The position numbers and the translations under genes were made by a program. The notes beneath the pieces are model-generated. The model had not been told where the DNA came from and did not search any database. It saw only the letters and a list, made by a program, of their open reading frames with translations. Shown here one piece after another: positions 1 through 7,566 of a stretch of 10,627 nucleotides of DNA. The DNA comes from Stramenopiles sp. TOSAG23-6 (Eukaryota > Sar), in NCBI GenBank assembly GCA_900128565.1, contig LT636201.1, forward strand, positions 1-10,627, written 5' to 3'. The first letter of the stretch is position 1; each line of letters opens with the position of its first letter.

Positions 1-58
1 GTACAAAATTTCGTACGAAAAAAAATAAATTCGAAATTGAAAAAAAAATAAAACACAC
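1..58 (-). other. Intron F (5' half), member of the related intron family
   Basis: Read on the minus strand, the intron starts GTGTGTTTTA, continues through a T-run, TTTCGAA, another T-run and the palindrome TTTCGTACGAAA, and reaches TTTTGTAC at the window edge. It aligns almost base for base with the 5' half of intron D in the SH3 gene (8448-8500). In the other copies the next bases after GTAC are CTAAC, so the window edge cuts this intron inside its conserved internal block. The donor splits a codon after its second base. Confidence 0.7.
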
Positions 59-510
59 TCCATGGTGACAGTATGAATATTGGAAAGACTATTAGGGTTA
101 GGGTTATTGAAATGACTATCGAGATACGACTTTGATTTTTCATCATTTCTCTCGAATAAACTTTTATTATTTTCTGTCAAATGTTCAATTCTATTGTGCA
201 GTGGTTCACATTCTATGTTTTTAGGTCTTATAATAAATCCCAAATCAAGGAAACATTTTTCCTCACAATTGCGCAGAGGTCTTCTTTGCTTCAAAGCTCT
301 GTCAAAAAGTATAATGGCTTTATCGAGGTCGCGAAGTATCGAAATACTTAACTTTAATTTCTTTTGTTCGACTTCGTTTGTATTATCTATCTTTATCTTC
401 TCCGTAAGTATAGATATTCGCTCCACTAAGTTGTGCCGGAGTTTGTCGATGTTTTCCCTGTTCAAATGACGTCGAACATTTGTATCAACCATTTTTCTTT
501 TTTCTTTCAT
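59..510 (-). CDS. Unrecognised protein, first exon only (gene runs off left edge)
   Basis: On the minus strand an ATG at 510 opens 150 complete codons plus two bases before a GT donor at 58-57 that begins a T-rich intron of the window's related intron family. The protein starts MKEKRKMVDTNV and is charged and probably helical, with a stretch rich in Leu, Ile and Lys around residues 20-75 (for example KLRHNLVERISILTEKIKI). A CEEKC cysteine pair follows, then a polar Asn- and Ser-rich stretch. I do not recognise the family. Residues 135-140 read NNPNPN and are encoded by a telomere-type CCCTAA tract inside the reading frame. A second in-frame Met at residue 7 could also be the start. The frame is open and the intron match supports the exon end, so the exon is probably real; the function is unknown. 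Confidence 0.6.
92..106 (+). repeat. Telomere-like TTAGGG tract inside a coding exon
   Basis: Two and a half TTAGGG units lie on the plus strand. On the minus strand they are read in frame by the 59-510 exon as NNPNPN. Confidence 0.85.
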
Positions 511-926
511 AAAAAAAAAGTGCCAACTGTATAATAACTTACTGGTGTAACCCAAGTTAAATTGTAACAGAAAATACTAATTAAATATCCCAAGAAAAAG
601 TTTGATTTGAAAAACTCAAATACGTAGAAAAGTCGAGAAAAAAAGTCACTCAACAAAAAAACGAGAGGAACGAGAGACTCGAGAAGAGAGGAGCCTTTTT
701 CTTTGGAACAAACATGCCACATGCTGCGATTTCCAAAATTCAGTTTCACTTTTTTTTTCGGACATTATAGGAAATAAAAACGCCTATGTATACTAGCCTA
801 CGTATACATTGCTGTATGTTTGTTAAATGATTCAAGTTATTGAAAGCTCTTCGAAAGGATAAATTGCTAGTATGTTGAAAACATAAAAGTAATAAGTTTA
901 CTATAGTTGATATATTGTATAGAAGA
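511..926. promoter_or_regulatory. Divergent intergenic region, no gene seen
   Basis: These 416 bases separate the start codons of two divergent genes, so they should hold both promoters. The stretch is AT-rich, with an A-run just upstream of the minus-strand start (511-519), a purine-rich stretch around 660-692 and TATA-like sequence near 910-918. Open frames on the minus strand here start only at non-ATG codons and give low-complexity products, so I do not call them genes. No specific factor site can be named. Confidence 0.4.
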
Positions 927-3281
927 ATGTATATAGGGTGGAAAAATGTAGAAGAAAGAACAGCACCTTCCCCAACTTCTTCAAGACAAAATCTTTTTTC
1001 AGTGAAGGGTGACATGTTTGATAAGGTTTTTAGTAGTGTGAGAAAACGAATTCAGAATGGTACAATTAGTAAACAATCAACTAACAGTATTACAAATGTT
1101 GTATTAGACAAATCAGTGAGTAAATCTGTGGATATTGATAAATCGTATGAAATTTCAGGTGTAGAGATTCAATCAATACTTAATGGTTCTTATTTTCCAT
1201 TTCGATATCGGGAAAAAGATAAAATAATTCCGCCAGATCTAAAAGTAGAAGATCGTAGGGCATTGATTTTTGCAATGAAAATGCAAGCAAACCATAGAGA
1301 TAGAAGTCGGAGAATCCAGAGAGAGAGAGAAAAACAATTAGAAGCGTTGAAAGAACGAGATAAAAAAAATGAGTACCAAAAAAAACTCCGAGAAGAAAAA
1401 GTTCAAAAACTAAAAGACATAAAACGGCAAAAACTTTTAGACCAAAGGAAGATGAGGCTTAACCGTAAAGCACAACGTGATGCATTATTAGTAGCATCAG
1501 GCCTCAAAGAATTGAAAACTCCTTTTAAAAGAAAAACTGCGATGATTGGTCTTAAAGTACTTCAAGAATTTCAAACGTCGTTAGGGTTAGGGTTAGGCTC
1601 ATATAAAACAATGAAAGGCTCAGAAAATCTCCTGTTAAAAAATGCAGAAGCTCCTCTCTTTTTACAAATGGAACATCGATATGATGAAGATTTTTTAATG
1701 CCTGAATTGCATCGAAGAAAAGAGAAATTACAAAATTTACATGTACGTTTCTTTTATTAGGGTTAGGTTTTTTTTTAACTTTTTATGACTATTTGTTTCT
1801 ATTATATTTTATTGATTTTTTTTAAACTTTTTGTAAATAATTGTGGACCGAATTAACAAAATCAAATGTACTACAAAACAATATTTTCCTAAAATACATC
1901 AATTACGAGGAAAAACAGCAGGACGAGATTTAAGAGATAAAATTCAAAAAGATGGAAAATATTACAAATTAGCCTTACAGAAATCCAAAATGGAATTGAA
2001 AAAGAGAAAATTAGAACGAATTGAGGCATTTAATAAGAAAAAACCACCGAAACCTCCACGACGGCTAACACGATTATATCAAATGGAGAAGAAGAGGAAA
2101 GCGTTCGTTTTTATAATGAATTTTAAATTATTTTTTTTTTTTCATAGAAAATTTAATACCTAACAATGTTTTACTAAAAAACAATATTTTTCACAATACG
2201 TTCTTGACCGTAAAAAGCAAGAGGAAAAGACAAAAAGACTGAAGATTGCTCGTGAGTATTCAAAGAAAGTAAGATTGAAACATAAACCTAAAAAATGTGC
2301 ATCAAAAGTTGCAGAAATTTATCACAGAAAGCAGGAATTACTAAATAGAAACAAAAAGCGAATATCTTCAAATTCAAATACAAAAACTTCTGATTTGAAA
2401 CAATCGCGTGGATTTTCAAATATACCAAAGTATCGTAATATTATAGAAAGAAAGAAAAAAGATAAAATTTTAACTTTAAAAGATCTAAAAGAAGCACAAG
2501 AATTGCAGAAAACAAAGTTAGAATCAAATCAATTGGATCTTTTACAAAAGAAAGAGAGAGAACGACAAGCCAGAATCGTTCAGAAAGCTTTATATAAAAC
2601 GGAGCGTATTAAAAGATTACAATCAAAAACGAGGTNTCCGTTTGAGCTTGATACTGATCAACTTGATGATGTAACTGAAACCTATATCGACGTTATGAAA
2701 GCTAAAATGGCAATGATCAAAGCAAAACTATCAAAATTGAAGGCTCTAGAGGAAGCAAAGGATACAGAAAGCAAGTCAATACAGAGTTCATTACATGTCT
2801 TGAGTAAATATCCTCGATTTAGTACGTTTTAAAGATTAATTTCACTTTATTTTTTCACCTTGAAAATTTTGTACCTAACAAATTTCGAATGTAAAACTCT
2901 TTTCTCTGTACATGGGGTAATGTTGACGTTAATGGTAGACAATTTATGGTAAATGCTAGACAAATAAAACGTAAAGTTTTTGTGACTGTAGGAACTTCAG
3001 AGAGTTCTTCAGAGACAAAAAATGGCATTAGGTATACAATAGAGAAACAACTTCAATCACCTGAAAATTTAAAAATGTCCGAGTTGAAATCTACCATTAT
3101 TGGCATGTTGAAAGATAGAGACACATCGCAAGAAGATGAAATCATTGAAGATGTTAGAGACACATCACAAGAAGAATTTTCAAATGAAATCATTGAAGAT
3201 CTTAGAGACACATCACAAGAAGAATTTTCAAATGAAATCATTGAAGATGTTAGTGACACATCACAAAACGTTTCAGGATAA
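927..3281 (+). CDS. Long charged coiled-coil protein, four exons, unrecognised family
   Basis: My model joins exons 927-1742, 1900-2102, 2202-2821 and 2914-3281 into 668 codons plus a TAA stop. Exact exon starts depend on the unusual 3' splice boundaries. The ATG at 927 is the first in frame; an ATG at 1014 is an alternative. Residues around 115-190 and most of exons 2 and 3 are dense in Lys, Arg, Glu and Gln with regular Leu and Ile, which indicates long helical coiled coils (for example REREKQLEALKERDKKNEY). Residues 219-224 are LGLGLG, encoded by a telomere-type tract. Exon 4 carries acidic tandem repeats around RDTSQEEFSNEIIEDV. No catalytic domain, signal peptide or membrane segment is visible. 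A structural or cytoskeletal role would be typical of such proteins, but I cannot assign one. One codon in exon 3 contains an N at 2636. The continuous coiled-coil character across all four exons supports a single gene; two adjacent genes remain possible. Confidence 0.7.
1581..1597 (+). repeat. Telomere-like TTAGGG tract inside exon 1
   Basis: Almost three perfect TTAGGG units lie in the reading frame of the coiled-coil gene and encode LGLGLG. The frame is open on both sides, so the tract is part of the protein unless it is spliced out. Confidence 0.85.
1743..1899 (+). other. Intron A of the coiled-coil gene
   Basis: It begins GTACGTTTC after a complete codon and ends at the family 3' motif, here TATTTTCCTAAAATACAT. 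At about 157 bases it is longer than its relatives (91-99). It carries a telomere-like tract 14 bases after the donor and a diverged internal block (ACCGAATTAACAAA). The first AG after the motif (1908-1909) does not restore frame with the 1743 donor; the fixed boundary at the motif does. The exact 3' end is inferred. Confidence 0.6.
1757..1767 (+). repeat. Telomere-like tract inside intron A
   Basis: The sequence TTAGGGTTAGG lies directly downstream of the donor of intron A. It is not coding in the spliced model. Confidence 0.75.
2103..2201 (+). other. Intron B of the coiled-coil gene
   Basis: It begins GTTCGTTTTTATA and contains GAAAATTTAATACCTAAC at 2147-2164. It ends at the family 3' motif ATATTTTTCACAATACGT. 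Length is about 99 bases. The donor splits a codon after two bases. The first AG downstream (2216-2217) is out of frame with this donor, while the fixed boundary at the motif is in frame. An in-frame stop (2161-2163) inside it shows that the stretch must be removed. Confidence 0.65.
2822..2913 (+). other. Intron E of the coiled-coil gene
   Basis: It begins GTACGTTTTAAAG and holds the clearest internal block, GAAAATTTTGTACCTAAC, at 2862-2879. It ends near CTTTTCTCTGTACAT. Length is about 92 bases. Reading through the donor gives a stop (TAA at 2830-2832), so removal is needed to join exon 3 to the acidic repeat exon. The first two AG dinucleotides downstream (2937-2938 and 2958-2959) are out of frame with the donor; the fixed boundary is in frame. 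Confidence 0.6.
3117..3266 (+). repeat. Tandem 48-base coding repeat (acidic RDTSQEE... units)
   Basis: One 39-base unit (3117-3155), two 48-base units (3156-3203 and 3204-3251) and a partial fourth unit lie head to tail and in frame. The 48-base units differ by about one base. The protein units are RDTSQEDEIIEDV, RDTSQEEFSNEIIEDL, RDTSQEEFSNEIIEDV and SDTSQ. The near identity at DNA level suggests recent duplication. Confidence 0.9.
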
Positions 3282-3401
3282 GGAGATTTCATCTTTATGA
3301 CGAAATCACGGAAAATACCAAAATACCAAAAAATAAAATATATAAACGAGAATATTTCTGTATTACATTTCCTTATTTGTGTTTATATTTTATTTCATTA
3401 A
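3282..3401. terminator. Shared 3' region of convergent genes
   Basis: These 120 AT-rich bases separate the stop codons of two convergent genes. An AATAAA at 3332-3337 could act as a polyadenylation signal for the plus-strand gene, and TTTATT near 3390 could act for the minus-strand gene. This is inferred from position and hexamer only. Confidence 0.35.
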
Positions 3402-5174
3402 TTAATTTGACCAAACATTAAACCATCGATCATTTGTATATCTTTTATTAGAAGCACTAAAATCTTCACAATTCTGAGAAGAACATTCAGTCATCTTATT
3501 TGAAAATTTCGGATTTTTAGAGCTTTTTGAAAGTCTTGAATCATTAAATTTTATATTTGCGGTATTATAAAATATATATCGTCCACGTTGGTTCAATTGA
3601 TCAACATCATGTGTAGAATAATTATGAAATGCGTTACCAATTTCCCCGACAGATTGATAATATGAAAGAGAGTCTTCCCAACTATGAACTTGTCTTATAT
3701 AGTCAAAACCATAAAATTGGAATAAATTGATCCAAAATTGATCAGGTTGCTCATTTACATGGTGAACATGATTGTATGCACAATCAAGCTTTCCTTTTTC
3801 ACTTCTCGGTAATGATGATGACCACCAAATGACATCTGCGTGTGTTACAAGAGAAAGAACTAATTGTGAAGAAAATGGCGGCTCCATGTGCTCAGCGACT
3901 TCTGTACAAATTGCGACATCAAACTTTTTCCCAAGAGATAAAGGATTTCGGAGATCGTGTTTTCTTAATTTAGATTGAAGAATACCTCTCTTATGGCATG
4001 ATTCTATCCCAAAAGAAGTTCCCTCAATAACCGCATAATCCGTACCATATTTTGTACCTAATGAATCCGAATGAGTTTCGTTTCTTAAAATATAATTTCT
4101 TGTAAGCTTTGAAAGATAAGATGTCGTATGACAACCACCCGCACCAAATTCAACAAATGAATTACACTTCCTTCCATGTAATGACTCACAGTACGCCATT
4201 ACACTTGCAGCATACGGAATAGCCCATATAGGATTAAAATTTATTTCGTGACTTTCATATTTTGTCTTATACAATAATTCAATATTAAATATCCTAAATG
4301 AAAATGGATTAGTCTTATCAAACCACCAATTATCTTTTTCAATACCAGACAGCCAACCAATTTCAATTTTCTTTCTATTCAAAGTACTATTCTTTGTAAT
4401 ATTTGTAGAAGTAAAATTCTTACTATTGACGAACTCATTATTCAAAATATTTTGAAAATATGTCGTTTTTGGTATGTATTTCCAGCGGTGGGTGTCAATA
4501 ATGACTTCATCTTTCTGATTGTTTTTAACTGGAAATAATTTTTCAATAAATGCATCATTTGGTATCTCAATCCAACTGTGTGAAGTGCAACACTGCCATT
4601 TTTTATTTGGTAGATTATCGACGGAGTTATCAAATGCATGTCCTTCTTGTAACCATGAAACTACAAATATCCGACCGTGAGGCCAAATTCCTTTAAGATG
4701 AATATATTCTGGTGGATAACGGACTAAAATGCGAGGTGAAGGTTCACAGTGCGAAACGAGTGCATTATCATCAACTGTAACATTTGGTGTTTGACTCATA
4801 ATGAAACAAAGATGAAGGTTCTGTGGCAATTGCTCCGCTTTTAATTTTGTTGGAAACAATTCAGTTGTTTCAGGAGTATTTATTGTAACATTGTTTTCGA
4901 TACATTGAGAGGCAAAAACCCGTTCAAGCATAGTACTATCAGCTGTGTGTCTAACTTGAGGCATAAATTTTAACTGGTCTCTTGGCCCCCACCAAATAAA
5001 TCCACTTGTAGCTTCTTGCCAAGGTGGACCACCAGGGTTTAAAATATGTAGTGTCATTCGAGATATAGCTTTTCTACAATCACCCGAGGTTGAATTTGAC
5101 TTCTTCTCATCATCACTCTGACATTCAACGAGGTATAGAAGAAAAATTGCCGCTATAGCTATAATTACATTCAT
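3402..5174 (-). CDS. Secreted or luminal class I SAM-dependent methyltransferase
   Basis: A single 590-codon frame starts at the ATG at 5174 and ends in TAA. The first 20 residues form a signal peptide or membrane anchor (hydrophobic IIAIAAIFLLYLV). The region from about 30 to 310 is Cys- and Trp-containing and unrecognised. A Rossmann-type methyltransferase domain follows at about 320-500. Motif I is FVEFGAGGC (340-348), an acidic residue sits in AVIEGTS (E384), HDLR lies at 406-409, and the FDVAICTEVAEHM segment (418-430) matches the motif typical of the Methyltransf_11/23 families. Several Asn-X-Ser/Thr sequons (N27, N95, N131, N253, N258, N262, N365) fit passage through the secretory pathway. 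Substrate is unknown; glycan, lipid or small-molecule methylation are all possible. No intron is seen. Confidence 0.8.
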   Translation of the reverse strand: MNVIIAIAAIFLLYLVECQSDDEKKSNSTSGDCRKAISRMTLHILNPGGPPWQEATSGFIWWGPRDQLKFMPQVRHTADSTMLERVFASQCIENNVTINTPETTELFPTKLKAEQLPQNLHLCFIMSQTPNVTVDDNALVSHCEPSPRILVRYPPEYIHLKGIWPHGRIFVVSWLQEGHAFDNSVDNLPNKKWQCCTSHSWIEIPNDAFIEKLFPVKNNQKDEVIIDTHRWKYIPKTTYFQNILNNEFVNSKNFTSTNITKNSTLNRKKIEIGWLSGIEKDNWWFDKTNPFSFRIFNIELLYKTKYESHEINFNPIWAIPYAASVMAYCESLHGRKCNSFVEFGAGGCHTTSYLSKLTRNYILRNETHSDSLGTKYGTDYAVIEGTSFGIESCHKRGILQSKLRKHDLRNPLSLGKKFDVAICTEVAEHMEPPFSSQLVLSLVTHADVIWWSSSLPRSEKGKLDCAYNHVHHVNEQPDQFWINLFQFYGFDYIRQVHSWEDSLSYYQSVGEIGNAFHNYSTHDVDQLNQRGRYIFYNTANIKFNDSRLSKSSKNPKFSNKMTECSSQNCEDFSASNKRYTNDRWFNVWSN

Positions 5175-5404
5175 CAGGGAAATGTTTGAAATAAACGAAT
5201 GTGTTAGGTATTAAACAGGTAAACCCCAGGGGTCACATTAAATTTTAAAATTTTAAAAAAATTTCGTTCAAAATAGCCCTAACCCTAATCCAAGGATTCG
5301 AATTTCGAAGCAGATCGCGCATGCAAGCCGCGCTGTAGGTACCGCAATATCTTGATTCCATCGAGGAGTTTGCTACAGCATTCTTCTGAAACTTCTGCAA
5401 TCAA
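5175..5404. promoter_or_regulatory. Divergent promoter region with a telomere-like box
   Basis: These 230 bases lie between the start codons of the methyltransferase and the NIP30-like gene. They contain an A/T block of AAATTTTAAAATTTT type (5240-5265) and a CCCTAACCCTAA tract. In plants, similar telo-boxes occur in promoters; a regulatory role here is only an inference. Confidence 0.4.
5277..5288 (-). repeat. Telomere-like CCCTAACCCTAA between divergent genes
   Basis: Two perfect CCCTAA units lie 117 bases upstream of the NIP30-like start codon and about 100 bases upstream of the methyltransferase start. Confidence 0.8.
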
Positions 5405-6247
5405 ATGGCAACAACAGAGTCTCAGCCATGGGCCAAAGATGGTAGTAGCTTTACGTTCATGGGAGAAGATGTCGGTCAGAAAAACGCCCCTCCCAAAAAT
5501 TTGTACCCGTTTGGAATGAAACAAGCTCAAAAGTCGAGCAACGCCCTATTATCGTCAAAATTTGAAGCACGGGCTACACTAATGCCATCAGAAACAGGAA
5601 TATTCCATGCAAAGGAAAAGGCTCATGATTTGACGGAGGAACAGGAAAAAGGAAGAGCGAAGCATCCGGATGTTCAAAAACTTGAAAGTCGGTCTCTCTT
5701 TGATCAGTTGAATCATCGAAAACAAGTCGAGTTAGAACAAAGGGAAACTGAAGTTAAAGAATCCCGTTTACCAGCAGCATTGGATGATGAAGAAAAACAA
5801 TTTTATGATGCATTGGAAGAGAAAAAGAGGGAAAAAGAGAAGATTCTAGAAGAAGAAAAAGATACTGACGTTGCTTCATATAAAATTGCCATGGCATCAA
5901 GAACACAAAAAGTAGAAGAACGTAAACACTCAATAGGAAAAATAGCCCCTAGGATTAGTAAAGGCAAACAGAAGTCCGTTTCAGAATTAGTTAAAAGGCG
6001 TATAAAAGTAAAAAAACGTAAACTTCCTACTGAGATAGGAAGCGAACAGAAAAACAAAAACAGTAAAACAATGTTTGAAAAATGTATTACCCCTGAACCC
6101 CTTATGAAAACTTCACCAAATGTTGTAAAAGGTGTTAAAAAAAATAATATAGGTAATAAAAAAGTTGTGAAGTCTGCTACAACCCTAGGCTTGACTAATT
6201 ATAGCAGTGATTCATCGGACTCTTCAGACGATTCTTCTAATGAATAA
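5405..6247 (+). CDS. NIP30/PIP30-like protein (FAM192A/PSME3IP1 homologue)
   Basis: This intronless 280-residue protein starts at the ATG at 5405. Residues about 94-170 match the NIP30 domain as I know it: an SRSLFDQLNHRKQ segment, then an LDDEEKQFYDALEEKKREKE helix, then a charged coiled coil. The middle is Lys-rich (KRRIKVKKRKL), consistent with nuclear localisation. The C-terminus is TLGLTNYSSDSSDSSDDSSNE, a serine/aspartate tail like that of the animal proteins. In animals PIP30 binds the nuclear proteasome activator PA28-gamma, and its acidic tail is phosphorylated by CK2. The Ser-Asp tail here offers several CK2-type sites, but a conserved function in this organism is an inference. The N-terminal 90 residues look lineage-specific. 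Confidence 0.85.
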   Translation: MATTESQPWAKDGSSFTFMGEDVGQKNAPPKNLYPFGMKQAQKSSNALLSSKFEARATLMPSETGIFHAKEKAHDLTEEQEKGRAKHPDVQKLESRSLFDQLNHRKQVELEQRETEVKESRLPAALDDEEKQFYDALEEKKREKEKILEEEKDTDVASYKIAMASRTQKVEERKHSIGKIAPRISKGKQKSVSELVKRRIKVKKRKLPTEIGSEQKNKNSKTMFEKCITPEPLMKTSPNVVKGVKKNNIGNKKVVKSATTLGLTNYSSDSSDSSDDSSNE

Positions 6248-6621
6248 AATAAATAGCCTAAATTTGGTAGAATTCAAGTTCAAGTTGACCAGGTTAACTC
6301 TCAAGTGTTAATTTTTATAGTTGTAAAGAATAGCAAAAATTAGTTGCAACTCTTTCAATTGTTGTGAAATTTTATGAAATAAATATCTAGTTTTTATACA
6401 CAATTTTTATTAAAATTTAATGGATTGACATCCTGCTCATTAGGATTAGGATTTGAGATTAGGGTTCAGGACTTTTTGATTGAATTTTTTCGGGTCAAAA
6501 AACGAAAACATCAACCAACAAAACACAAAAAGAAATAATAATTTTTAATGTAGCATAGGTAGTTCATATCATATGAATAGTACTCACTGGGTGCAAATAA
6601 CTTATAAATTTAACTTGAAAC
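6248..6621. other. Intergenic region with degenerate telomere-like repeats
   Basis: These 374 bases follow the NIP30-like stop and precede the TLC gene. They should contain the polyadenylation region of the first (AATAAA-type hexamers near 6247 and 6379) and the promoter of the second. A degenerate telomere-like stretch lies at 6439-6470. I see no open frame worth calling and no RNA gene. Confidence 0.5.
6439..6470 (+). repeat. Degenerate telomere-like repeats (TTAGGA/TTAGGG)
   Basis: ATTAGGATTAGG is followed closely by GATTAGGGTTCAGG. Four units related to TTAGGG occur within 32 bases, with substitutions, in intergenic DNA. Confidence 0.65.
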
Positions 6622-7549
6622 ATGAAATATTTGACGCCTCTACTGTCTAAAGTGGATATTATATGTTTATTGCAATATTTTGGAAGCTTTCTGTTTCTTT
6701 TTGTGTCGCTTAAAGTTTTAATTCACTTTACTAATAATCGCCTTGCACGAAACAGCTCACTTGGAGCCTACCTGGTTTTATGTTGTATGATTAACGGTTT
6801 CCAAGCATATCGTGGATGTATATACTATTATGAGGTACATTATTCTATTGGTTCGATGGATATTTATGCTACAAGTGAGGCGAGGGCAATGCTTCAAATT
6901 CCACTATTAAAACCTCTTCTATATGCTGGATTAGCATATACCATAATAGGACTAATGTTGGATATTATAATTGGTCCTCCTGTGTTATCTTTCGAAATGG
7001 TATTACACCATATAGCCATGTTTGCTGCAATCTTCATATCTATCACATTTCCTGTAGTTCAATACCATGCTCCCTACTTTCTAGGTGTTGCTGAAATAAG
7101 TACAGTTCCGTTAAATGTAATGAATATTTTCAAATATTTTCCAAGTATGAAGTTAGCATACCCAAGAGCATATAAGATATCTCGAATACTCTTTGCAATT
7201 TTATTTATACTTTTACGTGTTGTGTTTTGGGCATTTCATATTTCTCAATGGGCATCAGATTATATGACCTGTACGTTTTCATCATTAAGCTCAACTTTAC
7301 TTTTTATCGAAAAATTTGTAGCTAATGATTTTTTTTCTCTACGATTTTTTTCTTCACAATACATACTTTCGCATAACGAGTGTAAAAGATAATACAAATG
7401 TTTCTTATGGAATGGCTATAGGTTTGTCCTTGGGATGTTTTTTGACACTCCTGCAATTGTTCTGGGGAGTTTTAGTCACTAAAGGCCTATATAGAGCTCT
7501 ATTTGGAAATACTCGGGACAATATTGAAAAAACAATTAAAGCAACATGA
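6622..7549 (+). CDS. TLC-domain multi-pass membrane protein, two exons
   Basis: Exon 1 (6622-7270) and exon 2 (about 7365-7549) join to about 277 residues. About seven hydrophobic segments are visible, including residues 15-35, 48-62, 97-118, 125-146, 186-206 and, in exon 2, GMAIGLSLGCFLTLLQLFWG. The diagnostic TLC (TRAM/LAG1/CLN8) features are YTIIGLMLDII around 106-116, EMVLHH around 125-130 and GVAEISTVPLN around 155-165. The pattern is closest to the TMEM56/TLCD4-like branch. I do not see the double-His Lag1 motif context that would argue for a ceramide synthase. The likely location is an internal or plasma membrane with a lipid-related role. Exon 2 is in another frame and needs removal of intron C, which restores the last membrane span. 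The stop lies 17 bases from the convergent SH3 gene's stop. Confidence 0.8.
7271..7364 (+). other. Intron C of the TLC gene
   Basis: It begins GTACGTTTTCATC, has the internal block GAAAAATTTGTAGCTAAT at 7309-7326 and ends at TTCTTCACAATACAT. Length is about 94 bases. The donor splits a codon after one base. The nearest AG downstream (7379-7380) is out of frame with this donor and creates an immediate stop. The AG at 7387-7388 would be in frame, so a conventional GT-AG intron of 118 bases is possible, but the boundary shared with the other copies also works. Confidence 0.65.
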
Positions 7550-7566
7550 ATTTTTATTTATTTTCT

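Noticed and set aside
507-1015. Two minus-strand open frames upstream of the 59-510 exon (507-749 and 746-1015).
   Set aside because: At least the first starts at a GTG rather than an ATG. Both encode low-complexity Phe/Leu/Ser-rich products, and the second overlaps the start of the plus-strand coiled-coil gene.
1577-1596. A 20-base GT...AG stretch containing the telomere-like tract that could be a tiny intron.
   Set aside because: Its length is not a multiple of three and its removal would break a frame that is otherwise open on both sides.
1743-2237. Conventional GT-AG models for introns A, B and E using in-frame AGs at 1980, 2237 and 2976.
   Set aside because: They skip one to many earlier AGs, lie at very different distances from the conserved motif (about 40-90 bases) and discard sequence that reads as good coding sequence. 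They remain possible and need transcript data.
3772-3978. Plus-strand open frame inside the methyltransferase gene.
   Set aside because: It is a shadow of the minus-strand coding sequence, with no recognisable domain.
5203-5210. A perfect minus-strand TACCTAAC about 30 bases upstream of the methyltransferase start, as in the intron family.
   Set aside because: No GTNYGTTT donor lies upstream and the GAAAATTTTG half and 3' motif are missing. A 5' leader intron cannot be excluded but is not supported.
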